Shown: positions 34,043 through 45,480 of the stretch, piece by piece
Layout: each line of letters opens with the position of its first letter
Position numbering within the stretch: the stretch's first letter is position 1
Source: Ophiosphaerella korrae
Taxonomy: Eukaryota > Ascomycota > Dothideomycetes > Pleosporales > Phaeosphaeriaceae
DNA length: 64,000 nt
Assembly: GCA_028456385.1 (NCBI GenBank)
Contig: JALNQF010000129.1
Location: forward strand, 1 to 64,000
Reading direction: 5' to 3'
Notes under the pieces: model-generated
Databases searched by the model: none
What the model was told of the DNA's origin: nothing
Seen by the model: only the letters and a program-made list of their open reading frames with translations
Position numbers and translations under genes: made by a program

Positions 34043-34775
34043 TTGCATGTAAGTCCCGAGGAGTTAGACTGCATTGGGATTCTTGAGATGAACTGAAGCC
34101 GCAAAGGACACTGCGGGGCGGTAACTCAAGTAAGAGGTACAAAGCTGTGATTCTCTTCTCACCTCGATTGTTTTGATTAGTACCTGGTTTCGGCGTTCAC
34201 TCAGTCCTAGTGCTCAACCACGCTCATTCCATATATGGTGTAGGCTAGGTGCAGCTGCACAATACACACCTTGACGGTCCCGCTTGAGATGGGCGCGACA
34301 TGGCGCCCTGGCTCGGATATGCCTCTTTAGTCGAATTTGTTCCCCTCCTTGACCTTTCCTATATACCTTGGTAGTGAATAAGAATGTTATTTTTCGATCT
34401 TGCGTAATCTTGCACGCTAATAGGAAACATTACTTTAGTTAATACTACTGTCGTAGTGGATTATGAGGTATGCTTGAGAGAGAAGTTATGTGAGTTCCAA
34501 GTCGGAGAGTGACTAGTCCACCTCACATGACCACGCGTCACGTTTTCGTCCGTGCTTTCGCGTTTGCCTAACCGTATTCAAGGCTGTTACATCTCGCTCT
34601 GTGCTAAACAAGCACCTTTCTCTCTCCACCGTTCCTTATATCCTGAGGTTACAGTGTTTACGACAGCGGTGCGTAGTTACGTCATTGTATGTCTCTCGCA
34701 TTACTTCGTACCCAACCGGGCCCATCCGTTTGTTTAGGAACTGCAGCTTGCTGGCCTACATTTTAGAGTGCAAAA
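34043..34775. other. Intergenic region
   Basis: 733 bp between tandem NBR1 and Ku80 genes, containing the NBR1 3' end and the Ku80 promoter. No additional gene recognised. Confidence 0.6.
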
Positions 34776-37213
34776 ATGGCGGGTAAAGAAGCAACAGTGT
34801 ATATCTTGGATCTGAGTGAGTCAATGGGCAAGAGGAGACATGGGCGCGAACAAACAGATCTTGACTGGGCTTTGGAGTATGTCTGGGACAAGATCACGAA
34901 TACGGTGAGCAGACGTTCTTTTGGGGATCTAGTGCGTGTAATAAACGAGGGACTGACTGGGAAATCGTATATCACTGGCTCAAATTCTAGGACTAACAAT
35001 CTGACAGGTTGCGACAGGCCGGAAAACGGCTTTGATGAGCGTTATTGGCTGCAGTACAGACCAAACGGATCTTGGCGGAGTCATGGAAGAGGCTGATGGA
35101 TATGAAAACCTATATGTTTTTTCGCCATTGACGCAGTAAGTAAGAAAAGTTTGATGAGTACGAGGGCGCTAACGGGATCCAGGTATCTACTCAGTGATAT
35201 ACGCCAATTACAGGAGCAATTAAAACCAAGCAAGACAAATGAAGGAGATTGTAGGTCAAAGTTTTCTTATGATGACGAGTACTTATGTTTGCAGTACTTT
35301 CCGCCCTGGCTGTGGCTGTCCAAATGATGGACGTGGCAACACAAGGGAAGAACGGCAAACCTCTAAAGTATGATCGTCGCATCATCATCATTACCAATGG
35401 AAGAGGTGCTTTGGATACATCCAATCTCGCAGATTTCGCAAGAAAAATTCAAGACCCAAATGCGCCTATCGAAATCGTCCTGTTAGGTGTTGACTTTGAT
35501 GACCCAGAAAACGGCTACAAGGAAGAAGGCAAGGATAGCCAAAAGGTAAACTGATCATACGTCTCGGTCTAGCTTCTACTAAAAAGCTTCTAGGCTGGGA
35601 ATGAAAAGGTCCTCAAGGAATTCGTGAATGACTGTAATGGTGCCTTTGGAAGTCTTGCCGAAGCTGTCGAACAGCTTCACATTCCACGCCTGAAGGAAGT
35701 CCGCCCAATGCCGAATTTCAAGGGCCAGCTCACTCTTGGCGACACAGAGAAATATGAGTCGGCTCTCACTATCGACGTAGAACGCTATCCCTGTACCATG
35801 ATAGCCAAGCCACCAACAGCAAGCTCTTTTGCTATGCGCACTGACGCCGGGGCCCCAGGTTCCAGCACACAATCAACACATACTATTGGTGGCGAAGATG
35901 TTCCTATGTCCGATCTCTCTTCCGTCCGAAACCAGCGTGTCTATCAAGTTGAAAATCCAGAAGAACCAGGCACGAAGAAAAGCGTCGAGATGGACGAGTT
36001 GGAACGAGGATATGAATATGGTCGCACAGCAGTTCATATTGCTGAGTCGGACATGAATGTAATCAAGCTCGAAACTCAACAGTCCTTCTCGCTCGTGGGA
36101 TTTGTCAAAGCCGAAGCATTTGAGCGCTACCTCCCACTTTCCAGATCGAACTACATCGTTGCGCAAAAGGGTAATAAGGCTGCTCAACTCTGCTTGAGTT
36201 CCTTTATTCACGCTTTGTATGAATCAGATTGCTACGCCGTTGCTAGACTTGTAGCAAAAGATCTCAAACCTCCTGTCCTCGTGCTTCTTGTTCCACGAAT
36301 CGAACTTGAATGGGAAGCTCTCATTGACGTGGAGTTGCCGTTCGCGGAAGACATGCGACGGCACAAGTTCCCGCCTCTAGATCGAAAGCTGACGGTTAGT
36401 GGAAAGGTCATTCGGGAGCATAAAGACCTGCCAACAGATGATCTTACAGATGCGATGAGCGCATACGTCGACGCAATGGATATCTCTACCTTCGCAGAAG
36501 ACGACAACGGCAACCCAACCGAGTACGCAAAGTTCGAGGATACATTTTCCCCACTTGCACATCGCATCAACCACATCATACGGTGGAGAGCAACCCACTC
36601 CGACCCTTCTTTACCATTGCCGCCACCCCCAGCCATCCTTACCAAATACGCAAACCCACCCCCGAGGCTCCTCGAACGCAGCCAAAAACAACTCAACGCC
36701 CTCAAAGAAGCCAGCCGCGTCACCAAAGTCCCGCCCAAAGTTAAAGGCCGCGGAAAACGCAACCGCGCTGAGCGCGACAAACCCCTTTCCGGCCTCGATG
36801 TCGACGCGCTGCTCGGCAACCCCAAGCGCGTAAAAATCGAGTCCGCAAATCTCATCCCCTCGTTCAAAAACGCGCTCACCGCCAGCGAAGACCTCGACAC
36901 CATCCGGGACGCCGCCAACGACATGGCCGCCGAGATCCGCGCGCTCATTACAAATAGCGTAGGCGAGTCCGGATATGGGCAGGCGCTCGAGGCACTGCGC
37001 GTCATGCGTGATGAACTTACGGAGCTGGAGGAGCCGGAGATTTGGAATGTGTTTGTGCGCGCGTTGAAGGGGGATTTGTTGGAGGGGAGGCTTGGGGGGA
37101 ATCGGAAGGATATGTGGTGGAAGATTAGAGGGAGTAGGTATGGACTTGTAGATCGGAAGAGAAGTCTTGTGAGTGACGTTACAAAGGAAGAGGCGGCGGC
37201 GTTTTATGGGTGA
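34776..37213 (+). CDS. KU80: Ku80, DNA double-strand-break repair (NHEJ) subunit
   Basis: Five exons (34776-34904, 35008-35135, 35183-35250, 35295-35545, 35594-37213) give 731 aa, normal for fungal Ku80. The N-terminal vWA-type domain begins [16 protein letters not shown] and includes [11 protein letters not shown] and [15 protein letters not shown]. The central Ku DNA-ring region covers about 240-480, and a helical C-terminal domain follows (about 600-731). With Ku70 it forms the ring that binds broken DNA ends and recruits the ligase IV machinery; it also acts at telomeres. The introns crowd the 5' third, as in other Pezizomycotina. It is convergent with the HOS4-like gene. Confidence 0.92.
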
Positions 37214-38069
37214 GAAGTGACGGCTCTGAGGTGGGGTTGTGTGGGTGGCGGTTTCACTATCTTTGAGAGAGGTCTTGATGGCAGCGCACCTTGACTGGAT
37301 TAGAAATTAAGACAGTCATCATGTTTTACGAGGAACGATTCCTTCTTGTACGATTTAACTCCCTGCAAATGGTGTCTAGCACTGATCACACTTCCCATTC
37401 AGACCTCAAAGCCACACCAGTGACCAAACACAAACACCAAGCAAACGACCGTGTGCAGAGATGTAATAGAACCAAACAAATCACCCACATCCTTGATGAC
37501 GTTTATCATACTCTGCTCTTTCCGTTGCAAGGCACGTTGCTTAATTAACTTGGACAGCGTTGCGTGCGTCAGGCATTCCCTTTCCAGTCGATTCGTGTTG
37601 GGCCAACAACACCATGAAGGCAAGCACGCCTCCAGATACGGCCTCTTTCGCAGGACTTATAGCCTGCCATCCGCCACATCAAGACACGCACCGTATCACG
37701 CATACACGCCTGCCAACACACGACTCACCTAGACACCGACTTCCCAGTGATCACATGAGCATATTACATCGTGCGTACTCGCACTTGCCAAATACAAATG
37801 CTGTGTTAATTGCATCAAAAAAAAAAAAGCTTAGGTATCCTATCCTATCCTGCCCATACCAGCGTACAAATCTTGCGTAATCCCGCTCCGCATTTTCGTC
37901 CATCATCCTCTTTCTTCGTGTTCATTTGACCATACATAAAACCATTTGCACCATCCATCCATTCGCTACATATCTCCGCGTCACTCGACGCAGCCCCCCA
38001 TAAAAGCGCACTGCTAGCGGAGCACGCTTAGTATTTAAAAAAAAATGCCGTGATTACGTAATTTTTTTT
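37214..38069. other. Convergent intergenic region
   Basis: 856 bp between Ku80 and the HOS4-like gene. It includes homopolymer A runs near 37807-37820, 38036-38044 and a T run near 38063-38070, and is otherwise without recognised features; both 3' UTRs should lie here. Confidence 0.6.
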
Positions 38070-41000
38070 TCACCCCGCGTCACCATTAACACTTACGCCA
38101 TTCGCGCGGCCTGCAAGCGCAATGTCCATGAAGCTTTTTCGCGGACGGGGCTTGGCTTCTGCTTTGCTGCCGCCGTCGAGCTCGGCGAGGTGGATGCGGC
38201 GGTGGGAGCATTCGGGGCGGATGTCGTTGAGGAGGGGGAGGAGGGGGGTGGCTTGTTCGACTTGGGCACGGAGCAGGGATTCTTCAATCCAGTAGAGGCC
38301 TGGCATGGCGAGGAATTGGGTTTTGGCTTCTTTGATGCTATCTTGGATTTGCGCGTAGTTGAAATCTGGAGCACCTTCCATGGGAAAACGAAAGTCTTGG
38401 GCGAGGAGCGCTACGTCGTAGTGGCGGAGGATGGCGTCGCGGTGTTTGTGGGTTACGGGAATGCGAGGCCAATCGGAGTAGGGGGCATCGAGGTGGGCGA
38501 GGTCAAGTTCAGGAAGGCCAAGGATGCCAACGAGTTGGAAGGAGCAAATGTAGGTCTTGTTGAGTAATGGTTCGGGCTGCTGAAGGTCCTGGGAGGTTAC
38601 GTAGAAGAGTGGCAGAAAGAGAGCAGAAATTCCAAGCTCGTCGCCGGAGAAGTGAAGAGGTCGATTCTGACCCAATTCACAGGCTCGCCGCAGTGCTTTT
38701 GGAAGCTTGGATATGCGGTCTTGTCGAGCAACGAGCATCTCTCGTCGTTTCGCCTCTTCCGCACGACGTTGTGCTTCTTCTTCCTCTTGGCGCTTTCGTT
38801 CAGCCTCGGCCTCTGCGGCTTGTCGTTGTGCCTCTGCTTCAGCCTCTGCTTTTCGTTTCGCCTCTGCCTCCTCTGCAACTTTACGAGCAGCCTCTTCTTC
38901 TTCAAGCCTACGCTTCTCTGCCTCAGCCGCTTTGCGTCGAACCTCTGCTTCTAGTCGTTGCTCTTCATGCCGGCGCTCACGCACAGCCTCAGGAGTTGCT
39001 GTCCGCTCAGGAGGAACTGGTGTCGATTTGGCAGACACCGTTGGCGTCTTCTTAGCGCTCGCATCATCCATCGACGCATCGGATAGTTTACGTTTCCTGA
39101 TTTTGTCTTCCATGGTTTTGTATTTGATCTTGTTCTTGGGAAGTTTTCGTTCGTCTGGTGAGTCGGCTTCAGGTGTGGGTTTGGCACTCGATGGCTTTTC
39201 AATATTTCTACGGATTTTTGTTGGGGCCTTTGAACCACGGTTGTCTTCGCTTTCGTCTGATTGTGGCCGAACTTTTCGTTTGGCCGTATCGTTGTCATCC
39301 GATCGGACCTTGGTTGGCTGTTTGACTGGTTTCTTGCCTTCTCCTAAACTATATGAACGGGGTTTGATCTTCCTTGTCGGAGGTCGTACATCTTCTTCGC
39401 TCTCTTCTTCAGATGACTCGTCGTCCACGACCCGTTTCCGCCGCTTGCCTTCTCGACTTGCCATTTCCTTGCCAGACATCAAGCGTCGTGATTTCTGAGG
39501 TCCAGTAGATATTGGTGCTGATTTCATGAGATGGGCCCGTTTCGGTTCCGGTCGGGGTGAAATCGAACGTTCTCGTTTTGGCAAGCTGTTCCTCTTCACG
39601 CGGATCGATGAGAGATTCGGCGGCTCTTTTTTGACTCTCCGAGGACTTCTATGTTGTGCTTTGTGTTCATCGTACGCACGCTTGAGGACGTCTCTTTCCA
39701 GCTCCCATTTAGGACCTGCCTTCTCTTGGGCAATCTCGTAGTACGTCTTGCCTTCCTTGTTCTTCCGAGTTGGGTCAAATACGTCTTGTTCGAGAAGCAG
39801 CTGTATGATCTTCAGATGGCCTCTGCCAATGGCTACGGTCATTGGAGTCTCTGGGTGCTTCGAAGGGTCTGGATCTGCCTTTAACCCACTTGCGAGCAGG
39901 ATGCTAAGAATGTCATAGTGTCCACCTCTTGCTGCAGCAACACCACATGTGATGTTGGGCTTGATGTTACTATTGATCAGCTCTCCTACAGCGAGGATGT
40001 CGCCGTCACCAGCCTTTTCGATCAATGTTTCGACATTGAATTCGTTGTAGAGCAGTCGTGAGGCGGTCTTTGCTTGTTTCCGTTCTGGTTGTCGGTCTTC
40101 TCTTGAAGTGTTAGATTCTTTCCTCATAGCTTCTCTAAGCACCTTTTCAATCTCTTCTGCGTCATCATCCTCGTAGTCCAAGACGTCGACTGCGCGCTGT
40201 CCTTTCTTGTTGGCATGGTGCGGATTGACATGTCCCTCATTCAGCAGGATTTTGACCACATCGAGATGCCCATTTTCCACAGCATCGATCAGCGGAGTAT
40301 CGCGGTCGTTGGATTCGCATGCGGTTTTGCAGCCTTTGTTAATGAGGTAGCGAACAACATTGGCCCAACCATGCAAAGAGGCTTTTTGCAACGGTGCAAT
40401 GCCTGCGTAGTCGACCTGGTCAAGCTCGTCAGGCGCCTCTTCAAAGGCTTCTTTGACGGCATCTAAATCGCCTTTTTCGCTTTCTCTTGCCAGACGTGTT
40501 GCGCCGAATCGGTCGGTTTTGCTCTTAGGCATGGTGCGTGCCGGTGAGGTAAGTGCGCGGTGGGAGGTGCGTTTGACGCGTGTGTGTAAAAGATTTGGTG
40601 TTTGTGCGGGCGGCGAAGACGAGTCTTCTGAGCAATCATCTGACCAACGCGCTGGCTCTACTGACAAGGCAAGATTTGTGGTTTCTCTTCGCTTTCGCCC
40701 TGCAACGCCTGTGACAGTGGACTGGGTGGACTGTGAGCGCTTGTGCAGGCGGCCAAAGCCTGGGGTTGCAGGCGACACGGGCTGGCGCAATTCTTTGAGG
40801 CCCTCAATCTTTGCCTTTTGTCGTGGCGGCTCGGCAGATTTGGGAAACGAGTCATCGCGCAGCTTGCGCTTGCGATTTTCGACCGTCGAGGCACTGCGGC
40901 CGCGGGTAATGGTTTGTGTGGGCGAGAGGGTGGACTGCGCAGGCGACTTTGTGGAGTCTGCTGGGCTGGTGTCTTTTGTCTGGCGAGAAGCGGTGCGGCT

Positions 41001-41414
41001 GCTGGGCGAGGTGGGCACCGGGCTCTTTGCATCGTGGTCAAGGGCAGGCTTGGCGCCATTGATCTTGACGTCTTTGGCACTGCTGGAACGGCGACGGCCA
41101 TTGGTCAGTGGCGAGTGTGGGCGTGGTTCTTCTTTAATGGCACGCAGAGGTGCAGCGTCGTCGTCGTCGTCGTCGTTGCGCTCTGTCTTGATTAGTCTCT
41201 TCTGGGGGGAGTCGAGCACCAGCGTCTCGGCCTCGGACTCGTTCTGGGCGTCATCGTGGTCGTGCTCGCCGTTCTGGCGCAGCGGACGGTTCTCTTTGGC
41301 AGACGGCGATGCAGCCTTGGGCGCGGGCTGGCGTGGGGAGGGCGTGTTGTGGGACACAGCGCCAGCAGGGAGTGAGGGTGCTATTAATACAGAATCGCCA
41401 TTACTGGTCATCAC
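38070..41414 (-). CDS. HOS4-like ankyrin-repeat protein (SET3 histone deacetylase complex)
   Basis: A single uninterrupted frame of 1,114 aa. Residues 1-300 are disordered, rich in Ser/Pro/Lys/Arg with many SP/TP sites. Two ankyrin blocks follow, about 303-430 (GWANVVRYLINKGCKTACESNDRD, TPLIDAVENGHLDVVKILL) and about 463-575 (GHYDILSILLASG, TPMTVAIGRGHLKIIQLLLEQ). The split ankyrin pattern with TPLIDA and AVGRGH-like motifs matches yeast Hos4 and its relatives. A basic linker leads to a long Glu/Lys/Ala/Arg coiled coil (about 820-910) and a conserved globular C-terminus (about 920-1090). In yeast Hos4 is part of the Set3 complex, which represses transcription. The gene is much longer on both sides than the ankyrin core; function is inferred from that core. 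Confidence 0.72.
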   Translation of the reverse strand: MMTSNGDSVLIAPSLPAGAVSHNTPSPRQPAPKAASPSAKENRPLRQNGEHDHDDAQNESEAETLVLDSPQKRLIKTERNDDDDDDAAPLRAIKEEPRPHSPLTNGRRRSSSAKDVKINGAKPALDHDAKSPVPTSPSSRTASRQTKDTSPADSTKSPAQSTLSPTQTITRGRSASTVENRKRKLRDDSFPKSAEPPRQKAKIEGLKELRQPVSPATPGFGRLHKRSQSTQSTVTGVAGRKRRETTNLALSVEPARWSDDCSEDSSSPPAQTPNLLHTRVKRTSHRALTSPARTMPKSKTDRFGATRLARESEKGDLDAVKEAFEEAPDELDQVDYAGIAPLQKASLHGWANVVRYLINKGCKTACESNDRDTPLIDAVENGHLDVVKILLNEGHVNPHHANKKGQRAVDVLDYEDDDAEEIEKVLREAMRKESNTSREDRQPERKQAKTASRLLYNEFNVETLIEKAGDGDILAVGELINSNIKPNITCGVAAARGGHYDILSILLASGLKADPDPSKHPETPMTVAIGRGHLKIIQLLLEQDVFDPTRKNKEGKTYYEIAQEKAGPKWELERDVLKRAYDEHKAQHRSPRRVKKEPPNLSSIRVKRNSLPKRERSISPRPEPKRAHLMKSAPISTGPQKSRRLMSGKEMASREGKRRKRVVDDESSEEESEEDVRPPTRKIKPRSYSLGEGKKPVKQPTKVRSDDNDTAKRKVRPQSDESEDNRGSKAPTKIRRNIEKPSSAKPTPEADSPDERKLPKNKIKYKTMEDKIRKRKLSDASMDDASAKKTPTVSAKSTPVPPERTATPEAVRERRHEEQRLEAEVRRKAAEAEKRRLEEEEAARKVAEEAEAKRKAEAEAEAQRQAAEAEAERKRQEEEEAQRRAEEAKRREMLVARQDRISKLPKALRRACELGQNRPLHFSGDELGISALFLPLFYVTSQDLQQPEPLLNKTYICSFQLVGILGLPELDLAHLDAPYSDWPRIPVTHKHRDAILRHYDVALLAQDFRFPMEGAPDFNYAQIQDSIKEAKTQFLAMPGLYWIEESLLRAQVEQATPLLPLLNDIRPECSHRRIHLAELDGGSKAEAKPRPRKSFMDIALAGRANGVSVNGDAG

Positions 41415-42186
41415 GCATGTAGGGGACAGGACGCTGGGGTTCCTGCCTCATGCTGGCTTCGAAGCGCAAGGGACGGGCAGACGGGCGGCAAGAACAAGGC
41501 GCTCAGGCGAGATGCAACGTCTGGAGGCGCCAAAGCGTGGCAGGCAAGGGAGACGGCAGCCAGAGGCAGACGGGATGCAAAGGCGGTGATGGGGGAGGTG
41601 GCAGCAGGCGAGTGCAGTGAGGTTGCGAGGTTGTGAGTTGTGGGTGCAGAAGGAAGGCCGAGCGAGCGACGACACGGAGAGAGGCTTGACACGGCCTGCA
41701 ACCAAGCCATGGTGCGGCGTGCTGAGTGGTGGAGCCTCCTGAGCAGGCAGGACAAGGACCAGGCTAGGCTGCTTTGATAGACGATAGCACCAGAGCACCA
41801 GAGCACCGGTGCACTGCGTTTATCTCTCAACCACGGCGCACGGCGCGCGACACACGAGGCATCCAAGGACTATAGCAATGGAAAGACACACACGCCAGCA
41901 TCCCCCCCCCATCGGTCGCGCCTCACCACGCCTCGCCACGCCTCTGGCTCGCCCGCGCCATGCTTGGACGGGCGCTGCCTCTGCCAGCCAAAACACCCAA
42001 ACACCCCTAATTAAGGGCACAGCCAGCGCGATCGACGGCTAATTAGCGGCCTCATCTCGCACCAGCCCAATCACGCCGCCCAACAGGCGGTCAGCGAATC
42101 CCAGGCTTTGCTTTGCGTCCCATCATCCCACCGTCGCCGCGTCCCTTTCTTGCTCTCTTCAAAGCAGCTTTCCCACCTCTCCTCCC
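41415..42186. promoter_or_regulatory. Divergent promoter of HOS4-like and DFG10-like genes
   Basis: 772 bp between divergent start codons, GC-rich with short CA/CC-rich tracts (for example the cccccccc run near 41905). No specific site assigned. Confidence 0.45.
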
Positions 42187-43118
42187 ATGGCGCCCCCAGC
42201 GATAGACGTCAGCCTCGACGACCGGCTCCACCTTGCCGGCCTCGTGCGCGTCTTCTATCTCGCTGCCTCATGTCTTGTAGAACGACACCTTTCAGCTTTG
42301 CCGCCGTGCTCTGACTAACCTGCTGTGCTTACCAGGTGCTCGTGTTGCAGCTCGTCCCTGCCTTCCGGTCGCGCTTTCTGGCCTATGGCTCGCGTGCAAC
42401 CTCAGCCGGAAAGAGCGGCCACCCATCGCCACCGTCAGCTGACCCCTCGCCCACCGCAAAGCTGCTCGACGCCGCTGCCGCCATCCAGGTCCCCCACAAC
42501 TACTTCACCCACTTCTACCTCGCCTCCGTCGCCGGCTCGCTCTTCTGGGCCTGGAGGCTGCGCATCTGGAGTGCCTATGGCCAGCTGCAGATTGTGTGGG
42601 CCCTGATGATGTTGCAGGGCGTGCGTCGCTTGCTCGAGTCGCACACGTACACGTCGAGCAGTAAGAGTCCCATGTGGTTCGCGCATTGGCTGCTGGGCCT
42701 GCTCTTCTACTTGGCCATGAGCATTGCCGTCTGGGTCGAGGGCCCTGGTAGAAGTCCCACCTCCTGGGCCACCATCGCCCTGGTGCCTGCCGTTTTGACA
42801 GCCCACGTGCTTCAGCACAGCTACCATGCCTATCTGTATCGCCTGCGCACCGAGAACAAGGGATATCAGCTTCCTTCCCACCCGCTCTTTCCAGATCTCC
42901 TCTGCCCTCACTACACTTGCGAGATTGCCATTTATGTCTTCATGTCATTCCTCGCTGCTCCAGAGGGCCGCGCTGTGAGCTGGACCCTGATGACTGGCAT
43001 GATATTCGTCATTACCAATCTCGGAGTGACGGCCAATGCTACCAAGGAGTGGTACGTTGCGAAATTTGGTCAGGCAAAGGTAGGTCCGCGACGAAGGATG
43101 ATACCATTGATATGGTAA
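42187..43118 (+). CDS. DFG10: Polyprenal reductase (DFG10/SRD5A3 family)
   Basis: Two exons (42187-42276, 42336-43118) give 290 aa. The intron ends tgactaacctgctgtgcttaccag in pieces typical of a branch site and acceptor. The protein is polytopic with about six hydrophobic segments. Family landmarks are QGVRRLLESHTY, the HWLLGLLFY helix, HYTCEIAIY, and the C-terminal NLGVTANATKEWYVAKFG followed by RRRMIPLIW, the steroid 5-alpha-reductase C-terminal pattern. The enzyme acts in the ER on polyprenyl lipids in dolichol synthesis, supplying the carrier for N-glycosylation. Size and C-terminus are complete. Confidence 0.88.
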
Positions 43119-44003
43119 TGGCAAGCCGTGTTCACCACCACGAGCTTATCAAACATTCAAATCATGACAACCACGGTTGTAATCGCCGCCAGAATTCCAT
43201 GACCCATTATTCTTGATAATAGTTCGGGTGCTGAAACCCTCTGATGGAACCAATGTATACTTCACGATGCATGCTAATGCATCAAATATTTTTTTTATAT
43301 AATCAATTATTCATGTAGTCCACTCATAATTTATTTCAATACAAAGCTCATTAATTACAACACGGGCACATCTCGAGATATTCTTCCCAGCTCGCAAATG
43401 ACCTAAGGCGTAAACTGCAAAGCCAGCTCCGTGGAGCTGATGTCGTGTTTATGATGCTTTGGTAGTGCGTGTGCTAAGTATCACGTCTCAACCAGAAGTC
43501 CCCTAAAATCCATCGAAATACAGTATCGTTCGACGAGTAAGGTTATGGGACATGGAGGCCAACACAGATTTGGAGGATGGTGGAAGAAATGGAGGTGCAT
43601 GAGATGTTTGGTAGAGGATACAGGAAGATGAGGGTACGTCAAACACTCTACTTATTTGGGCTTAGCCACTCTGGTTATTTACCGTACCTAGCAACACCTC
43701 GACGCTAAGTCGGTGATAAAATTAGTAATGGGGTCGGTGATTGAGCTGATGGATGTAGTTGGAAGAGCAGAGCAAAGCTGGATCCGGAGGGCAGTCGGAG
43801 GAACAATGAGTAGACAGGAATTACCCTCAAGGTTGGAATACAAAAATGCTAAATTTGCGTGAGTACTAAAAAGGCAAAACCGTACGCTTGTGAATACACC
43901 GCTTATGCAAAGGGTTTCCTAGAACAGACAGGTGCTATCCAGCGCTAACTAGACAAACGGCACGACTGTACTTCTTGCCCTCAGACTGCTTGATCGTTTG
44001 TCC
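43119..44003. other. Convergent intergenic region
   Basis: 885 bp between the DFG10-like and parvulin stops, with T-rich and A-rich stretches (for example near 43290-43300). No gene seen. Confidence 0.6.
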
Positions 44004-44405
44004 TCACTTCCTTCCTTCCACCATGATAATATGATACCCGTAACGGGTCTTCGCCCGTGCCCAAATCGGTTTCGCCGTCGTGGACGGCTGCAAGTCAAAT
44101 GCCACCTTCGCAAAATCTGCGTCTAAATTGGCTCTAACCTGCCATCCTAAACTTCCACCTACTCGCTTTTTTTCTTCACCATAGGCTTGCACAACGTCAT
44201 CGAATTTCGAGCCCGAGTTTAGCATCTCTTCCGCTGACTTCATGTTCTCCATCTTCTCGCATAGTATGTGGCGGACGTTGATCGAGGTTGCAGGCTTGAG
44301 TTTTTTAGTCACTGAACTATCCTCGCTCTTGTCAGGCGCTTTTTTAGTCGATGAACTGTTGTCGCTCTTGCCGGGCGCCTTTTTAGCGTTGGTCTTGCGT
44401 GCCAT
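44004..44405 (-). CDS. Parvulin-type peptidyl-prolyl isomerase (PIN4/Par14)
   Basis: A single-exon frame of 133 aa. A basic, Ser/Lys-rich tail (1-38) with duplicated KKAP.KS.DSS repeats precedes a rotamase domain with VRHILCEKMENMKSAEEML, GSKFDDVVQAYGEEKKRVGGSLGW and the terminal YGYHIIMVEGRK. The lack of a WW domain and of the Pin1 basic triad marks it as the Par14/PIN4 type, which isomerises prolyl bonds without phosphate preference and is linked to ribosome biogenesis and chromatin. The end at EGRK is the standard family C-terminus. Confidence 0.88.
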   Translation of the reverse strand: MARKTNAKKAPGKSDNSSSTKKAPDKSEDSSVTKKLKPATSINVRHILCEKMENMKSAEEMLNSGSKFDDVVQAYGEEKKRVGGSLGWQVRANLDADFAKVAFDLQPSTTAKPIWARAKTRYGYHIIMVEGRK

Positions 44406-45480
44406 GGGATCTGGCTGTTGAGGGCAATGCTATCTGAGAGGGTATACGATGAGGTTTGGAAGTGCTTAGGACGGCGGTGCAGGTTACGTGTATGATTCCC
44501 AATGCGCGAAGTATAAGGCAAAATCGTGCAAATCGTTTTGGAACCGATAGATTGGCTTGAAACTCCCCTTCGCCTGGGGGAGTGGAGATGGAAAACCATA
44601 TCGGATCGGATTGTCCGAGCTCCCTGCGGGGTGGCAGAAAGAGCGGGGCCGGCGGTGTCGCTAATCTATCGATGCCTAATGGAACAACTAGAAGTATCAC
44701 TGCCTTCTCAACATTGTTGAAGTTTTTTGGGATTTCGTTTGGGAAATCTCTCTATATCAAGGACTAATCCAATGCGAACTTGAGCAGGTATCCTTGGTAT
44801 TTTCGCTAGGCTGAGGCGTTGTTGTTCAGTCGAAACGCTGACATCAGGCTCATCACGAAACATCCAATTGGAACACAGGTCAACTTTATAGGGTAGCCAT
44901 ACGACTTATAGTGAACTTCAATCCTGTTAGAAAAGATGAAGAAACATGTGTTCAAGATTCATTGGATGTATGGGTTTCGTATTCTGATCCCAGCGGCAAG
45001 CGGACCTATCAGGCCTTCGATCCTGCGCGGTTAGATACTTGCAGCCGCTGGGTTCTTGATTTCGTTCTGTCAAGCAAACTGGAGGTTAATGTGAATATTC
45101 ATGCTTGTGCCGCATGAGTGCATACCAATGGACCACGACAAGTTTTTGGCTAATCTGAAACCACTGGCAACTATTTCAAAGTTGCGCTCGTAATTCCTAC
45201 CGTCCCATGACCCTCTACTTTGCAATTGAAAGGTCCGAAACCATATGAACAGAGCTTATATTCTCTCTGCAACAACATACTATACTTTCCAGTTAAGTTC
45301 AAATTTCCTTCATTAAACTAGAGAGATTACAGGTTCCTTGCTATTGATAAAATTGATTTAAATAACAATATTTGGCAAAGAGACTATACAAATTTAATTC
45401 TAACTTTTCTGATAGGCTATCAGCCAGTCCACGATTTCGGTGACCATAGAATTGTGAAACCACTCACGAAGTGTGGCAAT
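44406..45480. other. Intergenic region at the entry to the second accessory island
   Basis: About 1.1 kb between the parvulin and HET start codons (divergent). A 68-codon frame at 44911-45117 is plausible-looking but has no recognisable family. Composition becomes A+T-richer toward 45300-45400. Confidence 0.5.

Noticed and set aside
36232..37005. 257-codon minus-strand frame within the last Ku80 exon
   Set aside because: Antisense shadow of Ku80 with Ser/Arg-rich low-complexity translation.
40453..41589. Long open frame (378 codons) on the plus strand opposite the HOS4-like gene
   Set aside because: It is antisense to a strongly supported gene, with low-complexity Ser/Arg/Val-rich translation and no family features; it is open because of the biased codon use on the other strand.
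44911..45117. 68-codon plus-strand frame upstream of the HET gene
   Set aside because: Looks protein-like but is short, with no recognised family and no supporting context; left as intergenic.
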